Part shown: positions 15,392 through 24,072 of the stretch, piece by piece
Layout: every line of letters starts with the position of its first letter
Numbering within the stretch: the stretch's first letter is position 1
NCBI RefSeq assembly: GCF_022288825.1
Contig: NZ_JAKOOW010000014.1
Location: forward strand, 18,326-82,325
Direction of reading: 5' to 3'
Length of the DNA stretch: 64,000 nt
Source of the DNA: Kingella pumchi
Lineage (GTDB): Bacteria; Pseudomonadota; Gammaproteobacteria; Burkholderiales; Neisseriaceae
Translations under genes and position numbers: made by a program
The notes under the pieces: generated by a model
The model's input: the letters and a program-made list of their open reading frames with translations, nothing else
The model's database searches: none
What the model was told of the DNA's origin: nothing

Positions 15392-16753
15392 TTATTTCAG
15401 GCTGACGGGCACGGCGGTGTGTTTGCTTTCTTTTTCGCCGTAATACTGAAAACCGATGCTGTGCTCGCGCTCGTTCCACTGCAGCCGGCGCGACGGCGTG
15501 GAATAGCGGCGCAGCGCCTCCTCAACCAGCGCCGGCCGCTCGGCGGCGGGGCGGCTGTGCAGAAACAGGGCAGCCTGAAAAGCGCGCTGCAGCATGGCGG
15601 TATCCTGCAGGCGGCGGGCGTAGTCGGAAAAATCGGGCAGCACATCGGGCAGCACATCGGCCATCAGGCAGCCTTGGACATTGTTCGCGCACGACCATAC
15701 CGCCAGCGCATTTTTGTCGTCCGCCGGCTTCCAGTCTAAAGCACGGTCCTGCTGCAGCGCGCTTTGGGCAGCCGGAGTGCAGGGATAGACGTAGTGCGCG
15801 GCGATAAGGGCTTGGGTGTGTTCGGCGTTCAACAGCCGCCGCAGCAGGGGATTGGCCGATTGGCCGTCTTCAAACGGCATGCCGCTTTCGGCATCGGTAT
15901 CCAAATAGTCCGCCGGATTTTGCTCCATCTTGCGCGCCAGATTGGCGATGAAACGAAATTCGTCGCGCATGGCGGTACAGATGCTTTGCTCCTGCGCCGA
16001 CAGCGGCTCGAATGCGGCCGCGCATTCCTCAGGCAGCCGCTGCGCCTGCGCCGGCTGCTCGGCAATCATCGCCGCGGCCAGCTCGGTGTTTTTGCGGATC
16101 AGGGCGTTGCCGATCATCGGCGGCATCAGCGAAGGACGGCTTTTAAGCAGGGTGCGGCCGGTTTTGATATTGCGGCAGACACCGGCCAGCGCCGCCTGAT
16201 GGCGGTCGTCCGCCCAATCGAGCGCGGCGGCGGTGGTTGCGGCCATCAGCAGATGGAAAGGCGGTAGCACAAATTTCGACAAATCATCGTTATCGTTCGG
16301 CCAGCCGCGCTGGGCGAACACTTCATAAGCGCCAAGTTGCGCCACATTGTCCAGCAGTGGCCGGTAACGCTGCGCGGCGGCGCGAAAACGCGGCAGATCG
16401 GCGCGCACCTCGGCCAGGCAGGCCGCACCGTTTTTGGCGGTACAGTTCAACTCGCCCGACTGCGGCTGCGGCAGCGCCTTGTCCGCCAGCTGCGGCACAT
16501 CCTGCCGCGCCATAATCTGCCGCCCGTGGTCCCGCATGATTTGACGGCGCTCCTGATCGTCGGCGGTGCGGTAGCCCAGCAGCCACAGCGCGTCGATGCC
16601 GTTGCCCTCCTGCGGCTCGGGCTCAGCAGCCAGCAGCGCCACATCCGGCCGCGCGGCCGCAATGTCGCGCTTCATCAGCCATTGCGGCACCAGATACAGC
16701 GTAAACACCGCCAGCACGGCCAGCGCCAGCAGGGCAAGCAGGATTTTCTTCAT
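15392..16753 (-). CDS. Membrane-anchored protein of unknown function
   Basis: 453 residues. One N-terminal helix (MKKILLALLALAVLAVFTLYLVP) acts as an anchor or signal, and the rest is hydrophilic and probably periplasmic. Several Cys residues are spread along it (NCTAKNGAACL, GVCRN, YPCTP, WSCANNVQGCL), suggesting disulfides. A 12-base tandem repeat at 15632-15655 codes the doubled VLPD in ADVLPDVLPDF. I recognise no domain. The gene lies between inverted copies of the 39-bp repeat, on the same strand as pssA upstream. Confidence 0.75.
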   Translation of the reverse strand: MKKILLALLALAVLAVFTLYLVPQWLMKRDIAAARPDVALLAAEPEPQEGNGIDALWLLGYRTADDQERRQIMRDHGRQIMARQDVPQLADKALPQPQSGELNCTAKNGAACLAEVRADLPRFRAAAQRYRPLLDNVAQLGAYEVFAQRGWPNDNDDLSKFVLPPFHLLMAATTAAALDWADDRHQAALAGVCRNIKTGRTLLKSRPSLMPPMIGNALIRKNTELAAAMIAEQPAQAQRLPEECAAAFEPLSAQEQSICTAMRDEFRFIANLARKMEQNPADYLDTDAESGMPFEDGQSANPLLRRLLNAEHTQALIAAHYVYPCTPAAQSALQQDRALDWKPADDKNALAVWSCANNVQGCLMADVLPDVLPDFSDYARRLQDTAMLQRAFQAALFLHSRPAAERPALVEEALRRYSTPSRRLQWNEREHSIGFQYYGEKESKHTAVPVSLK

Positions 16754-16799
16754 GGGACGTCTTCTTTTACTAAGGCAGCCTGAAAACCGGATCAGCGGT

Positions 16800-16838
16800 T
16801 TTAGCTTCGCAACTCCGCTACGCTACGCAGGCTGCTTT
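16800..16838 (-). repeat. 39-bp repeat, single copy
   Basis: Exact complement of the copy at 15311-15349, about 1.45 kb away in inverted orientation; lies between pssA and the unknown gene. Confidence 0.85.
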
Positions 16839-16852
16839 TTGTGTAGGCGGTA

Positions 16853-17614
16853 TCAGCGTTTGGTTTGGCCGGCGCGCCATTTCTGCCAGCCGTAGTAAAC
16901 ATAGCCCGACAGGCTGTAGCTCAGGAAAAAGCCAAACAGTACCAGCGCCGGCTCGATGGCCAGCAGCATCAGCGCCAGCACCAGGATAATCATGCCGAAA
17001 AAGGGGATTTTGCGGCGGACGTTGATTTCCTTAAAGCTCCAAAAACGGATCTGCGCCACCATCGACAGGCCGGCAAACAGGGTAATCAGCAGAGCGACGA
17101 TGCCGATATTGCCCAGCCCGTCCATGCTGCGGTCGAGCCACACCAGACCGGCCACCAGCGCGGCGGCGGTGGGGCTGGGGATGCCGATAAACCATTTTTT
17201 ATCGACTTTGCCGATCAGGGTGTTAAACAGCGCCAGCCGCAGCGCGGCGCAGGCGCAATAAACAAAAGCGACGCCGTAGCCGAGCTTGCCGAACTGGGCG
17301 AGCTGCCAGTTGTAAACAATCAGCGCGGGGGCGACGCCGAAGCTGACCATATCGGCCAGGCTGTCGAGCTGTTCGCCGAAGGCGCTCTGGCTGTTGGTCC
17401 AGCGGGCGACACGGCCGTCCATGCCGTCCAGCAGCATCGACACAAACACGGCGATGGCGGCCTGCTCGAAGCGGTCGTGCATGGATGCGGTGATGGCGTA
17501 AAACGCGGAAAACAGCGCGGCGATGGTGAAGGAATTGGGCAGCAGGTAGATGCTGTTTTGCCGCCACAGGCGGCGGGCTTCAACGGGGCGTTCGGAAAAA
17601 TTGGGATCGGTCAT
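16853..17614 (-). CDS. pssA: CDP-diacylglycerol--serine O-phosphatidyltransferase
   Basis: Forms phosphatidylserine from CDP-diacylglycerol and serine at the inner membrane, the step leading to phosphatidylethanolamine. The CDP-alcohol phosphotransferase motif DGMDGRVARWTNSQSAFGEQLDSLADMVSFG is complete, with all four acidic residues. Six to seven hydrophobic segments follow. The 253 residues fit the membrane-bound (Bacillus-type) PssA subclass, not the peripheral E. coli enzyme. It has its own ATG and lies downstream of dapB behind a DUS hairpin. Confidence 0.93.
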   Translation of the reverse strand: MTDPNFSERPVEARRLWRQNSIYLLPNSFTIAALFSAFYAITASMHDRFEQAAIAVFVSMLLDGMDGRVARWTNSQSAFGEQLDSLADMVSFGVAPALIVYNWQLAQFGKLGYGVAFVYCACAALRLALFNTLIGKVDKKWFIGIPSPTAAALVAGLVWLDRSMDGLGNIGIVALLITLFAGLSMVAQIRFWSFKEINVRRKIPFFGMIILVLALMLLAIEPALVLFGFFLSYSLSGYVYYGWQKWRAGQTKR

Positions 17615-17711
17615 GGCGTCGGCCTTTCTGTGCGGCGGATGCGGCGGCTGGGCAAACCTGCGATGCAGTTTTCAGGCTGCCTGAAACGCGGCGGCGCATC
17701 CGAAAAACAAA

Positions 17712-17744
17712 AAACGGCTTTTCAGGCTGCCTGAAAAGCCGTTT
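17712..17744 (-). terminator. Palindromic DUS terminator after dapB
   Basis: Two arms of 16 bases (17712-17727 and 17729-17744) are exact complements around one base; the DUS and its complement overlap at CAGGCTGCCTG. It lies 6 bases beyond the dapB stop. Confidence 0.7.
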
Positions 17745-17749
17745 CGGAT

Positions 17750-18565
17750 TTAAGCGGCCGTTTTCAGGCCGAGCACGTCCTGCATGTCGAACAGACCGTG
17801 CGGGTGCTGGGCAAGCCAGACGGCGGCGCGGACGGCGCCGGCGGCGAAAGTCATGCGGCTTGATGCTTTGTGGCTGATTTCCACGCGCTCGCCTTCGCCG
17901 GCAAACAAAACGGTGTGGTCGCCGACAATATCGCCGCCGCGCACGGTGGCAAAGCCGATGGTCTGCGCATCGCGCGCGCCGGTCTGGCCTTCGCGGCCGT
18001 ACACCGCGCAGTCTTTCAGGCTGCGTCCGAGCGCGTGGGCGACGACTTCGCCCATGCGCAGGGCGGTGCCGCTGGGGGCATCGATTTTGTGGCGGTGGTG
18101 GGCTTCGATGATTTCGACGTCGTAGCCTTCGTTCAGCACGCGGGCAACGGTGTCAAGAATATGGAAGCTGAGATTGACGCCGACGCTGAAGTTGGCGGCA
18201 AACACAATGCCGGTTTTCTCTGCCGCCCGGGCGATGGCGGCCTTGCCGGCATCGTCAAAACCGGTGGTGCCGATGACGGCTTTGATGCCGTTTGCCGCGC
18301 AGTAGTCGAGCAGCGGCAGGGTGGCGTCGGGGCGGCTGAAGTCGATGAGCACGTCGCAGCCGGCCAAGGCGGTGGCGATGTCGTCGCTGATGCACACGCC
18401 GGTGTCGATGCCGCTGGCGTAGCCGGCATCCAGGCCGATTTCTTTGGTGCCGCTGCGGGTGAGCGCGCCGGAAAGTTCGGTGGCGGGGTTGGCGGCAACG
18501 GCTTCAACCAGCACCCGCCCCATGCGGCCGGCCACGCCGGCCAGCGCGATTTTCAGGCTGCTCAT
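17750..18565 (-). CDS. dapB: 4-hydroxy-tetrahydrodipicolinate reductase
   Basis: NAD(P)H-dependent step of the diaminopimelate/lysine pathway in the cytoplasm. The 271-residue protein has the nucleotide-binding GVAGRMGR near the N-terminus, the NFSVGVNL segment, and EIIEAHHRHKIDAPSGTAL, which contains the catalytic His-His and the substrate-binding PSGT. Its ATG overlaps the bamE stop in an ATGA, so the two are translationally coupled. Confidence 0.96.
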   Translation of the reverse strand: MSSLKIALAGVAGRMGRVLVEAVAANPATELSGALTRSGTKEIGLDAGYASGIDTGVCISDDIATALAGCDVLIDFSRPDATLPLLDYCAANGIKAVIGTTGFDDAGKAAIARAAEKTGIVFAANFSVGVNLSFHILDTVARVLNEGYDVEIIEAHHRHKIDAPSGTALRMGEVVAHALGRSLKDCAVYGREGQTGARDAQTIGFATVRGGDIVGDHTVLFAGEGERVEISHKASSRMTFAAGAVRAAVWLAQHPHGLFDMQDVLGLKTAA

Positions 18566-18945
18566 TGCGCTTTTCCTTCCTGTTTTTCCTGCAGCACGCG
18601 GCGGGCGTGCTCCAGCGCGTCGCCTTCCACGCGCGAAACGGTGCCGTTTTCAAAGAAAACGGTCAGCGTGCGCTGCTCTTTGATTTTGCCGCCGCGGCTC
18701 AGTTCGTAGGTGTAGTCCCAGCGGTCTTGGCGGAAAGACGGATTGAGCACCGGCGCGCCGATTTCCAGCTGTACCTGCTCGCGGCTCATGCCGGGTTTGA
18801 CCGCCAGCACCGATTCGGGATTCAGCGGCACGCCCTGCACCACCGGCATTTTGTAATAGGGCAGTTTGTTGACCAGCGAAGGGGTACAGGCCGCCAGGCC
18901 ACAGAGTGCGGACGCAACAGTCATCCATCGCAACAGGGGTTTCAC
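18562..18945 (-). CDS. bamE: Outer membrane assembly lipoprotein BamE (SmpA/OmlA)
   Basis: Lipoprotein of the BAM complex that inserts beta-barrels in the outer membrane. A GTG start at 18945 gives a signal peptide ending in the lipobox LCGLAAC; an in-frame ATG at 18924 would shorten it by 7 residues. The SmpA/OmlA fold follows: LVNKLPYYKMPVVQGVPLNPESVLAVKPGMSREQV, then the GAPVLNPSFRQDRWDY stretch. It is divergent from fur, the arrangement familiar from other beta- and gamma-proteobacteria, and couples to dapB. Confidence 0.93.
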   Translation of the reverse strand: MKPLLRWMTVASALCGLAACTPSLVNKLPYYKMPVVQGVPLNPESVLAVKPGMSREQVQLEIGAPVLNPSFRQDRWDYTYELSRGGKIKEQRTLTVFFENGTVSRVEGDALEHARRVLQEKQEGKAQ

Positions 18946-19112
18946 GTTGTCTGCCTTTCTATAAGGATTAAAAACGGTTTTTCGCGCGTTTGCCTGCGGT
19001 TTTCGCCGCCGGCGGCGCAAAGAAAAGCGGGCAAGATACCACGCGCCGCGCCCGCAGATAAAGTGCCAATTAAAAACTTTTATTGTTTGGCTGTCGGCAG
19101 GCGCGAAAAGTT

Positions 19113-19121
19113 TGCTATTAT
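19113..19121 (+). promoter_or_regulatory. Extended -10 promoter of fur
   Basis: TGCTATTAT, an extended -10 (TG, one base, TATTAT), lies 41 bases before the fur ATG. No convincing -35 at 17 bases. Confidence 0.5.
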
Positions 19122-19161
19122 ACGCGCCATCTTTATCCGAGTGTATTGAGAAAGCGAAACC

Positions 19162-19587
19162 ATGAACAACATCGCCCAATTGAAAGACAACGGTCTGAAA
19201 GTTACCGGCCCGCGCCTGAAAATCCTCGACCTGTTCGAAACCCACGCCGATCTGCACCTGAGTGCGGAAGACGTTTACCGCATCCTGCTGGAAAACGGCA
19301 TCGAAATCGGCGTCGCCACCATCTACCGCGTGCTCACCCAGTTCGAGCAGGCCGGCATCCTGCTGCGCCACCACTTCGAAACCGGCAAAGCGGTGTACGA
19401 ATTGAACAAGGGCGACCATCACGACCATATCGTCTGCGTCAAATGCGGCAACGTCAGCGAATTCCACAACCCCGAAATCGAAAAGCTGCAGGAGCAGATT
19501 GCTTCCGAACACGGTTTCCGCGTAGTCGACCACGCCCTTTATATGTACGGCGTCTGCGGCGACTGCCAGAAAAAGGAAAAACGCTAA
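19162..19587 (+). CDS. fur: Ferric uptake regulator
   Basis: Fe2+-dependent repressor of iron-uptake genes. The 141-residue sequence has the helix-turn-helix LKVTGPRLKILDLF...AEDVYRILLENGIEIGVATIYRVLTQFEQAGI, the regulatory metal site HHFETGKAVYELNKGDHHDHIVC, and two CxxC pairs (CVKCG and CGDC) for structural zinc. Start and length are typical. It is divergent from bamE and ends at a DUS hairpin. Confidence 0.97.
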   Translation: MNNIAQLKDNGLKVTGPRLKILDLFETHADLHLSAEDVYRILLENGIEIGVATIYRVLTQFEQAGILLRHHFETGKAVYELNKGDHHDHIVCVKCGNVSEFHNPEIEKLQEQIASEHGFRVVDHALYMYGVCGDCQKKEKR

Positions 19588-19599
19588 ACCCGCACCCAC

Positions 19600-19628
19600 A
19601 GGCAGCCTGAAAGCCTTTCAGGCTGCCT
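19600..19628 (+). terminator. fur terminator
   Basis: AGGCAGCCTGAAAG and CTTTCAGGCTGCCT form a tight 14-bp inverted DUS pair 13 bases after the fur stop. Confidence 0.7.
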
Positions 19629-19664
19629 TATCCTTGTCCGAAAACATCACAAAACGGAAGTACC

Positions 19665-20156
19665 ATGAAAACCCTGATTCCCGCCCTGGCGCTGGCCGCC
19701 GCGCTCAGTGCCTGCGCCGCCCCCGCCGCCGATTCCGCCCACCCGCATAAGGCCGCCGCCATGTCTTCACAGCCCACCGCCACCTTTGCCAGCCGCTACG
19801 GCTTCGATCAGACCGTCGATGCCCTGACTTCCGCCATCCGCAGCAAAGGCATGACCGTTTTTGCCGTTATCGACCACCAAGACGCCGCCAAGCAGGCCGG
19901 CCTGCAGATGCAGCCGGCCAAAGTGATTATTTTCGGCTCGCCCAAAGCCGGCACCCCGCTGATGGTCAAAGACCCGCTGCTGGCGCTGCAGCTGCCGCTC
20001 AAAGTGCTGGTAACCGAGCAGGACGGCCGGGTAACCGTTGCCTACACCCCCGCCGCCGAGCTGGTCAAACACAGCGCCGTCAGCGAAGCCGAAGTGGCCG
20101 GCACGCTGGCCAAAGCCGAAATCCTGATTCGCGCTACTGTCGGACAGCAGCAGTAA
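19665..20156 (+). CDS. DUF302 lipoprotein
   Basis: 163 residues. The signal peptide ends in LSACA, a lipobox. After a short Ala-rich linker the DUF302 domain (about residues 40-155) is recognisable: TVFAVIDHQDAAKQAGLQMQPAKVIIFGSPKAGTPLM, then LLALQLPLKVLV and a TVAY strand. The domain is a small beta fold whose role is unsettled; related proteins occur with metal or redox genes. Likely periplasmic and membrane-anchored. Confidence 0.85.
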   Translation: MKTLIPALALAAALSACAAPAADSAHPHKAAAMSSQPTATFASRYGFDQTVDALTSAIRSKGMTVFAVIDHQDAAKQAGLQMQPAKVIIFGSPKAGTPLMVKDPLLALQLPLKVLVTEQDGRVTVAYTPAAELVKHSAVSEAEVAGTLAKAEILIRATVGQQQ

Positions 20157-20258
20157 GGTCTGTTCGTTTCAGGCTGCCTTTGAGTTTTCAGGCTGCTTTT
20201 ACTTTCAGGCAGCCTGAAAAACCGTTATCCCCCCACCCTACCCGTTTAGGAAACCGCC

Positions 20259-20645
20259 ATGACCCTAGCCTACTGGTGCGTACTGATTGCCGCCCTGCTG
20301 CCTTTGGGCTGCGCCGCTTACGCCAAAAAAACCGCCCGCTTCAACTTCGCCCGCGACAACGGCAGCCCGCGCGAATTTCTCGCCCGCCTTGAAGGCCGCG
20401 CCGCCCGCGCCCATGCCGCCCAGCAAAACGGCCACGAAGCCTTCGCCCCGTTTGCCGCCGCCGTGGTTATCGCCCACGCCACCGGCAATGCCGCTCAAGG
20501 CACCATCAACTGCCTAGCCGTGCTGTTTGTGCTGCTGCGGCTGGCCTTTATCTACTGCTATCTCAACGACCGCCCCAGCCTGCGCTCCGCCGCCTGGTCG
20601 GGCGCGATGCTCTGCACCGTATTGCTGTTTGTCGCCGCCGTTTGA
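20259..20645 (+). CDS. MAPEG-family membrane protein
   Basis: 128 residues with four predicted helices. RAHAAQQNGHEAFAPFAAAVVIAHATG is the hallmark motif of bacterial MAPEG proteins (membrane-associated, eicosanoid and glutathione metabolism), followed by LLRLAFIYCYL. Human relatives conjugate glutathione; the bacterial role is mostly unknown. RBS TAGGAAA lies about 9 bases before the ATG. A DUS pair separates it from aat. Confidence 0.88.
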   Translation: MTLAYWCVLIAALLPLGCAAYAKKTARFNFARDNGSPREFLARLEGRAARAHAAQQNGHEAFAPFAAAVVIAHATGNAAQGTINCLAVLFVLLRLAFIYCYLNDRPSLRSAAWSGAMLCTVLLFVAAV

Positions 20646-20705
20646 GTTTCCCCCGTCAGGCAGCCTGAAAAACTTTCAGGCTGCTTTTGATTCGCCACTT
20701 TCGCC

Positions 20706-21434
20706 ATGCACATTCCCTTTCTCGAACCCGGCAACCACCGCTTTCCCGACCCGCGCCCCGCGCTGGCGGAGAACGACGGCCTAGTCTGCGTCAGCGCCGA
20801 TCTCGCGCCCGCACGCCTGCTGGCCGCCTATCCGCGCGGCATTTTCCCGTGGTTCAGCCAAGACAATCTGCACTACTGGTTTGCCACCGCCCCGCGCGCC
20901 GTTATCGAGCCGGACGCGCTGCACATCGGCCGCTCGCTGCACAAACACCTGCGCAATAAACCCTACCGCGTTACCGCCAACCGCTGCTTTGCCCAAGTGA
21001 TTGCCGCCTGCGCCGCCGCGCCGCGCCCGGGGCAGGACGGTACTTGGATCGAACCCGAGTTTCAGGCTGCCTATACCGCGCTGCACCGCCTGGGGCACGC
21101 CCATTCCTTCGAATGCTGGTATCCCGCCGCCGACGGCACACCCGAGCTGGCCGGCGGCTGCTACGGCGTGCAGATCGGACGGGTGTTTTTCGGCGAATCG
21201 ATGTTCGCCCGCCGCAGCGACGCTTCCAAAACCGCCTTTGTCCACGCCGCCGCCCACCTGCAGCGCTGCGGCATCGCCCTGATCGACTGCCAGCAAAACA
21301 CTGGACACATGGCGCGCTTCGGCTCGCGGCTGCTGCCGTTTGACGACTTTCAGGCTGCCTTGGATACCCTGTGCGGCCAAGAGCTGCGGCAAGATATCGG
21401 CAGCGGCACGCTGGCGGAAAACCGGCTGGCGTAA
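20706..21434 (+). CDS. aat: Leucyl/phenylalanyl-tRNA--protein transferase
   Basis: Adds Leu or Phe from aminoacyl-tRNA to proteins with N-terminal Arg or Lys, marking them for ClpAP (N-degron pathway). The 242-residue protein shows GIFPWFSQDNLHYWFATAPRAVI and GGCYGVQIGRVFFGESMFARRSDASKTAFVHA, the two conserved blocks, and DCQQNTGHMARFGSR near the end. The FQAAY and FQAAL segments are coded by DUS. It closes a run of plus-strand genes before an AT-rich island. Confidence 0.95.
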   Translation: MHIPFLEPGNHRFPDPRPALAENDGLVCVSADLAPARLLAAYPRGIFPWFSQDNLHYWFATAPRAVIEPDALHIGRSLHKHLRNKPYRVTANRCFAQVIAACAAAPRPGQDGTWIEPEFQAAYTALHRLGHAHSFECWYPAADGTPELAGGCYGVQIGRVFFGESMFARRSDASKTAFVHAAAHLQRCGIALIDCQQNTGHMARFGSRLLPFDDFQAALDTLCGQELRQDIGSGTLAENRLA

Positions 21435-21543
21435 GCTTTCTGCCTAAAAAAAAGCAGTTGCCGCCATTTTGACAACAACCGTACTATTTCATAAAGCCCT
21501 TCATTCGAGAATAGATATATAGGTTAATAACCTTTAAAAGCTG

Positions 21544-21894
21544 TTATTTGACTAAACCCGTAAGTGGAAATAACCAAAAAAGAGCCCCTATAGCCAATCC
21601 AAACAATAAGGATTCAACCCTAAACATATTTAAAATCCAAGGATGAAATTCTAAATTGGCATCATCTATGATTTCTCTATGATGAATTTTTTTACAATAT
21701 CGTTTTACAATGGATGTTGAAAAAGAAACAATCAAAGCAAAAGATATTATAATATATTTATTAATATGAAATAATTTATCTATAACTAATTCATTTTTAA
21801 AATTTAAAAATATGGCGATTCCCATTATAAAAATATAAGCTATGGCGCTTAAAGCCATAATGGCGTTATTTTCCAAATAATTTATCTTTCTCAT
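21544..21894 (-). CDS. AT-rich orphan membrane protein
   Basis: 116 residues, coded in DNA far richer in A+T than its neighbours. Three hydrophobic segments are visible (about residues 12-32, 45-62 and 93-112), with the basic, His-containing stretch KRYCKKIHHREIIDD between two of them. No family recognised. The island (about 21,460-22,080) contains no DUS. Composition and orphan status point to transfer. Confidence 0.6.
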   Translation of the reverse strand: MRKINYLENNAIMALSAIAYIFIMGIAIFLNFKNELVIDKLFHINKYIIISFALIVSFSTSIVKRYCKKIHHREIIDDANLEFHPWILNMFRVESLLFGLAIGALFWLFPLTGLVK

Positions 21895-22159
21895 TACCTA
21901 TCTCATTTAACTGAAGTTATTGTAAAAAATGTACTCATCATGCCCATTTGTTTGCCGTTTGGTTAATACCTGCGTTGCATACCAGTTTTTCTAAAGTTGG
22001 GAATTTCATTTTCCAACAAATCAATACGCCAACGCAAATAGACCTTAATCAAACTATCTAAAATGTTTACATAACAGACAGCCTGAAACTCCGTTTATTC
22101 GACTTTCAGGCTGCTTTTGCCGACAACGGCCAAGGCAGCCTGAAAACCGCCCGCCGCGT

Positions 22160-23380
22160 TTACAGGCTGCGCCGCTGTTTGGCGGCAGGCTGCACGGCCA
22201 GCGGCGGGTGGCAGCGGAAGATGCGCCAGTAAACAGGCAGGTAGAGCCAGAAGGCGGCGGCCAGCAGCAGCGCAGGCAGCCTGAAAACGGCCAGCGCGTA
22301 GTCTAGGCCGGCATATACGCCCAGGCTGCGGCTAAGGGCGGCAGCAAGAATCAGCGCCAGCGACAGGCGGCTGGTGGCGGGATAGTGCAGTTTCAGGCTG
22401 CTGTGGACGGCGCCGGCGATTGAAAACACCTGCATCAGCATCATCAGGTAGCCGCCGAGCATAATCAGGTGGAAGGGCAGCAGCGGGCTGCCGCGCCCGA
22501 GTATGCCGGCGGCGCCGAGCCAGACGTAGCCGGCGCCGGTGGCGAGCATGGTCAGGTAGTACCAGCGGATGTAGTAGCGGCGCAGCAGCACGAAGTAATG
22601 CCATTCGCGCAGGCGGCCGAGTACCGCCAGACCGGCCGCGAGCGCCAGCCAGGCGGAAACTTCGGGGCGGCGCAGCAAGAGTTCGGCAGTGGCATAGGCG
22701 TACACCAGCCATACCGACAGGTTGCGGTAAAACGGGTTGGGCATAAAGCTGCAGTCGCTGCGGCCGGCTTCTTCCAGCGCTTTTTGGCCGATGGCGCGGC
22801 CGATGCGGAAATTAATCAGCAAAATGCCGGCGGCAAACAAATGGGCAAGGGTTTTCAGCCACAGAGTCCCACCGCCGGCGGCATAGCCGGCATCGGCGGC
22901 ATAGCCGGCATCGGCGGCGGCGATGGCGAGCATCAGCACGGTTACGCTGATTTGGCGGCTGTCGCGCGCGCGCCAGGCCAGATGGGCGGCAAACAGCGCC
23001 AGATACAGCCAAAACGGCAGCATCAGCCAGGCGGAAACCGCAATGGCAAACGGCGCGGCGGCCAGCGCGGCCAGCCACAGGGCGCAGGTGGCGTAAAAAT
23101 GGCGCTGCAGCGGGCGGGCGTCGTGCGTCCATTCTGGCAGCGCGGTAAACAGAAAGCCGGCGAATGAAGCGCCGCCGATAATGTTGAGAAAGGCGTAGGC
23201 ATGAAATTCAAGCGGCGTGGCAGCCAACGGCCACCAACCGGCGGCAGCGAGCGCCCACACCGCGCCGGCAAGGGGCACCAGCGCGGCGGCCAGCAGAAAA
23301 TAGGGGCGGAAGGGATAGGCGGGAAAGGTGGCGAGTGCCTGGCGCAGGGGCGTGGCGGTTTTCAGGCTGCTTTTATTCAT
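22160..23380 (-). CDS. nnrS: NnrS family haem-copper membrane protein
   Basis: A polytopic inner-membrane protein of about 406 residues with roughly twelve helices, known from denitrifiers and linked to nitric oxide tolerance. Family features include the opening AYPFRPYFLLAA, FHAYAFLNIIGGASFAGFLFTALPEWT and HLIMLGGYLMMLMQVFSIAGAVHSSLKLHYPATSRLSL. I start it at ATG 23380, which overlaps the ABC ATPase stop by 8 bases; a longer form would run into the ATPase gene. An 18-base direct repeat at 22877-22912 codes a doubled ADAGYA. Confidence 0.9.
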   Translation of the reverse strand: MNKSSLKTATPLRQALATFPAYPFRPYFLLAAALVPLAGAVWALAAAGWWPLAATPLEFHAYAFLNIIGGASFAGFLFTALPEWTHDARPLQRHFYATCALWLAALAAAPFAIAVSAWLMLPFWLYLALFAAHLAWRARDSRQISVTVLMLAIAAADAGYAADAGYAAGGGTLWLKTLAHLFAAGILLINFRIGRAIGQKALEEAGRSDCSFMPNPFYRNLSVWLVYAYATAELLLRRPEVSAWLALAAGLAVLGRLREWHYFVLLRRYYIRWYYLTMLATGAGYVWLGAAGILGRGSPLLPFHLIMLGGYLMMLMQVFSIAGAVHSSLKLHYPATSRLSLALILAAALSRSLGVYAGLDYALAVFRLPALLLAAAFWLYLPVYWRIFRCHPPLAVQPAAKQRRSL

Positions 23381-24071
23381 GGTAGGCGCGCCAGAAGGGT
23401 TGTTGCAGATAGTGGTTGGTGAAGTCTTCGCCGCGCTCGGCAAAGGGGGCGGCAAGTTCGACCACCCGCCGGCAATGGGCGGGCTTGTGGTCGAGCAGAT
23501 AAATGCGCTGTGCCAGTTTCAGCGCTTCATAGCGGTCGTGCGACACCATAATGACCGCCATGCCGCTATCCACCAGCTCGTTCATCCAGCGGTACAGGCC
23601 GAGTTTGAGCTCGTAATCAAGCGCGGAAAAGGGTTCGTCCAGCAGCAAAAGGTCGGGCTCGCCGGCCAGCGCGCGGGCCAGCGCGGCACGCTGGCGCATG
23701 CCGCCGGAGAGCTCGTGCGGGTATTTGCGCCAGTCGGCTTCGGCCAGATGCAGGCGCTGCAAAATGGCGCGGACGCGCTCGCGCACGGCGCCGCTTTCAG
23801 GCTGCGGCGTAGTCAGCAGCACGTTTTCCCACAGCGTGCGCCACGGCAGCAGGCGCGGCTCTTGAAACAGATAGCTGATGCGGCGAAAGCCCTGCTCGAT
23901 CAGGCCACTGTCAAAATCAATCAGGCCGGCAATAATCCGCAGCACGGTGGTTTTGCCGCAGCCTGAAGGGCCGTACAGGCATACCGCTTCGCCGGCTTGA
24001 ATCGTGAGATCGAGATCGCGCACGATGTCGTCGCCCATCAGGCTGCAACGCAGTTTTTCCACCTTCAGCAT
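23373..24071 (-). CDS. ABC transporter ATP-binding protein (nitrate/sulfonate/taurine type)
   Basis: 232 residues with Walker A GPSGCGKTT, the signature LSGGMRQRAALARAL, Walker B LLLLDEPFSALD and the switch His in MVSHD. This is the SsuB/TauB/NrtD subgroup. It energises the permease encoded just upstream (1-base gap) using the binding protein encoded before that. The overlap with nnrS suggests a shared physiological task, perhaps in nitrogen-oxide metabolism, but the substrate cannot be read from the ATPase. Confidence 0.92.
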   Translation of the reverse strand: MLKVEKLRCSLMGDDIVRDLDLTIQAGEAVCLYGPSGCGKTTVLRIIAGLIDFDSGLIEQGFRRISYLFQEPRLLPWRTLWENVLLTTPQPESGAVRERVRAILQRLHLAEADWRKYPHELSGGMRQRAALARALAGEPDLLLLDEPFSALDYELKLGLYRWMNELVDSGMAVIMVSHDRYEALKLAQRIYLLDHKPAHCRRVVELAAPFAERGEDFTNHYLQQPFWRAYHE

Positions 24072-24072
24072 G

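Noticed and set aside
18562..19599. Longer minus-strand frame extending bamE upstream through fur
   Set aside because: The extension is antisense of fur and precedes the GTG start with the lipoprotein signal.
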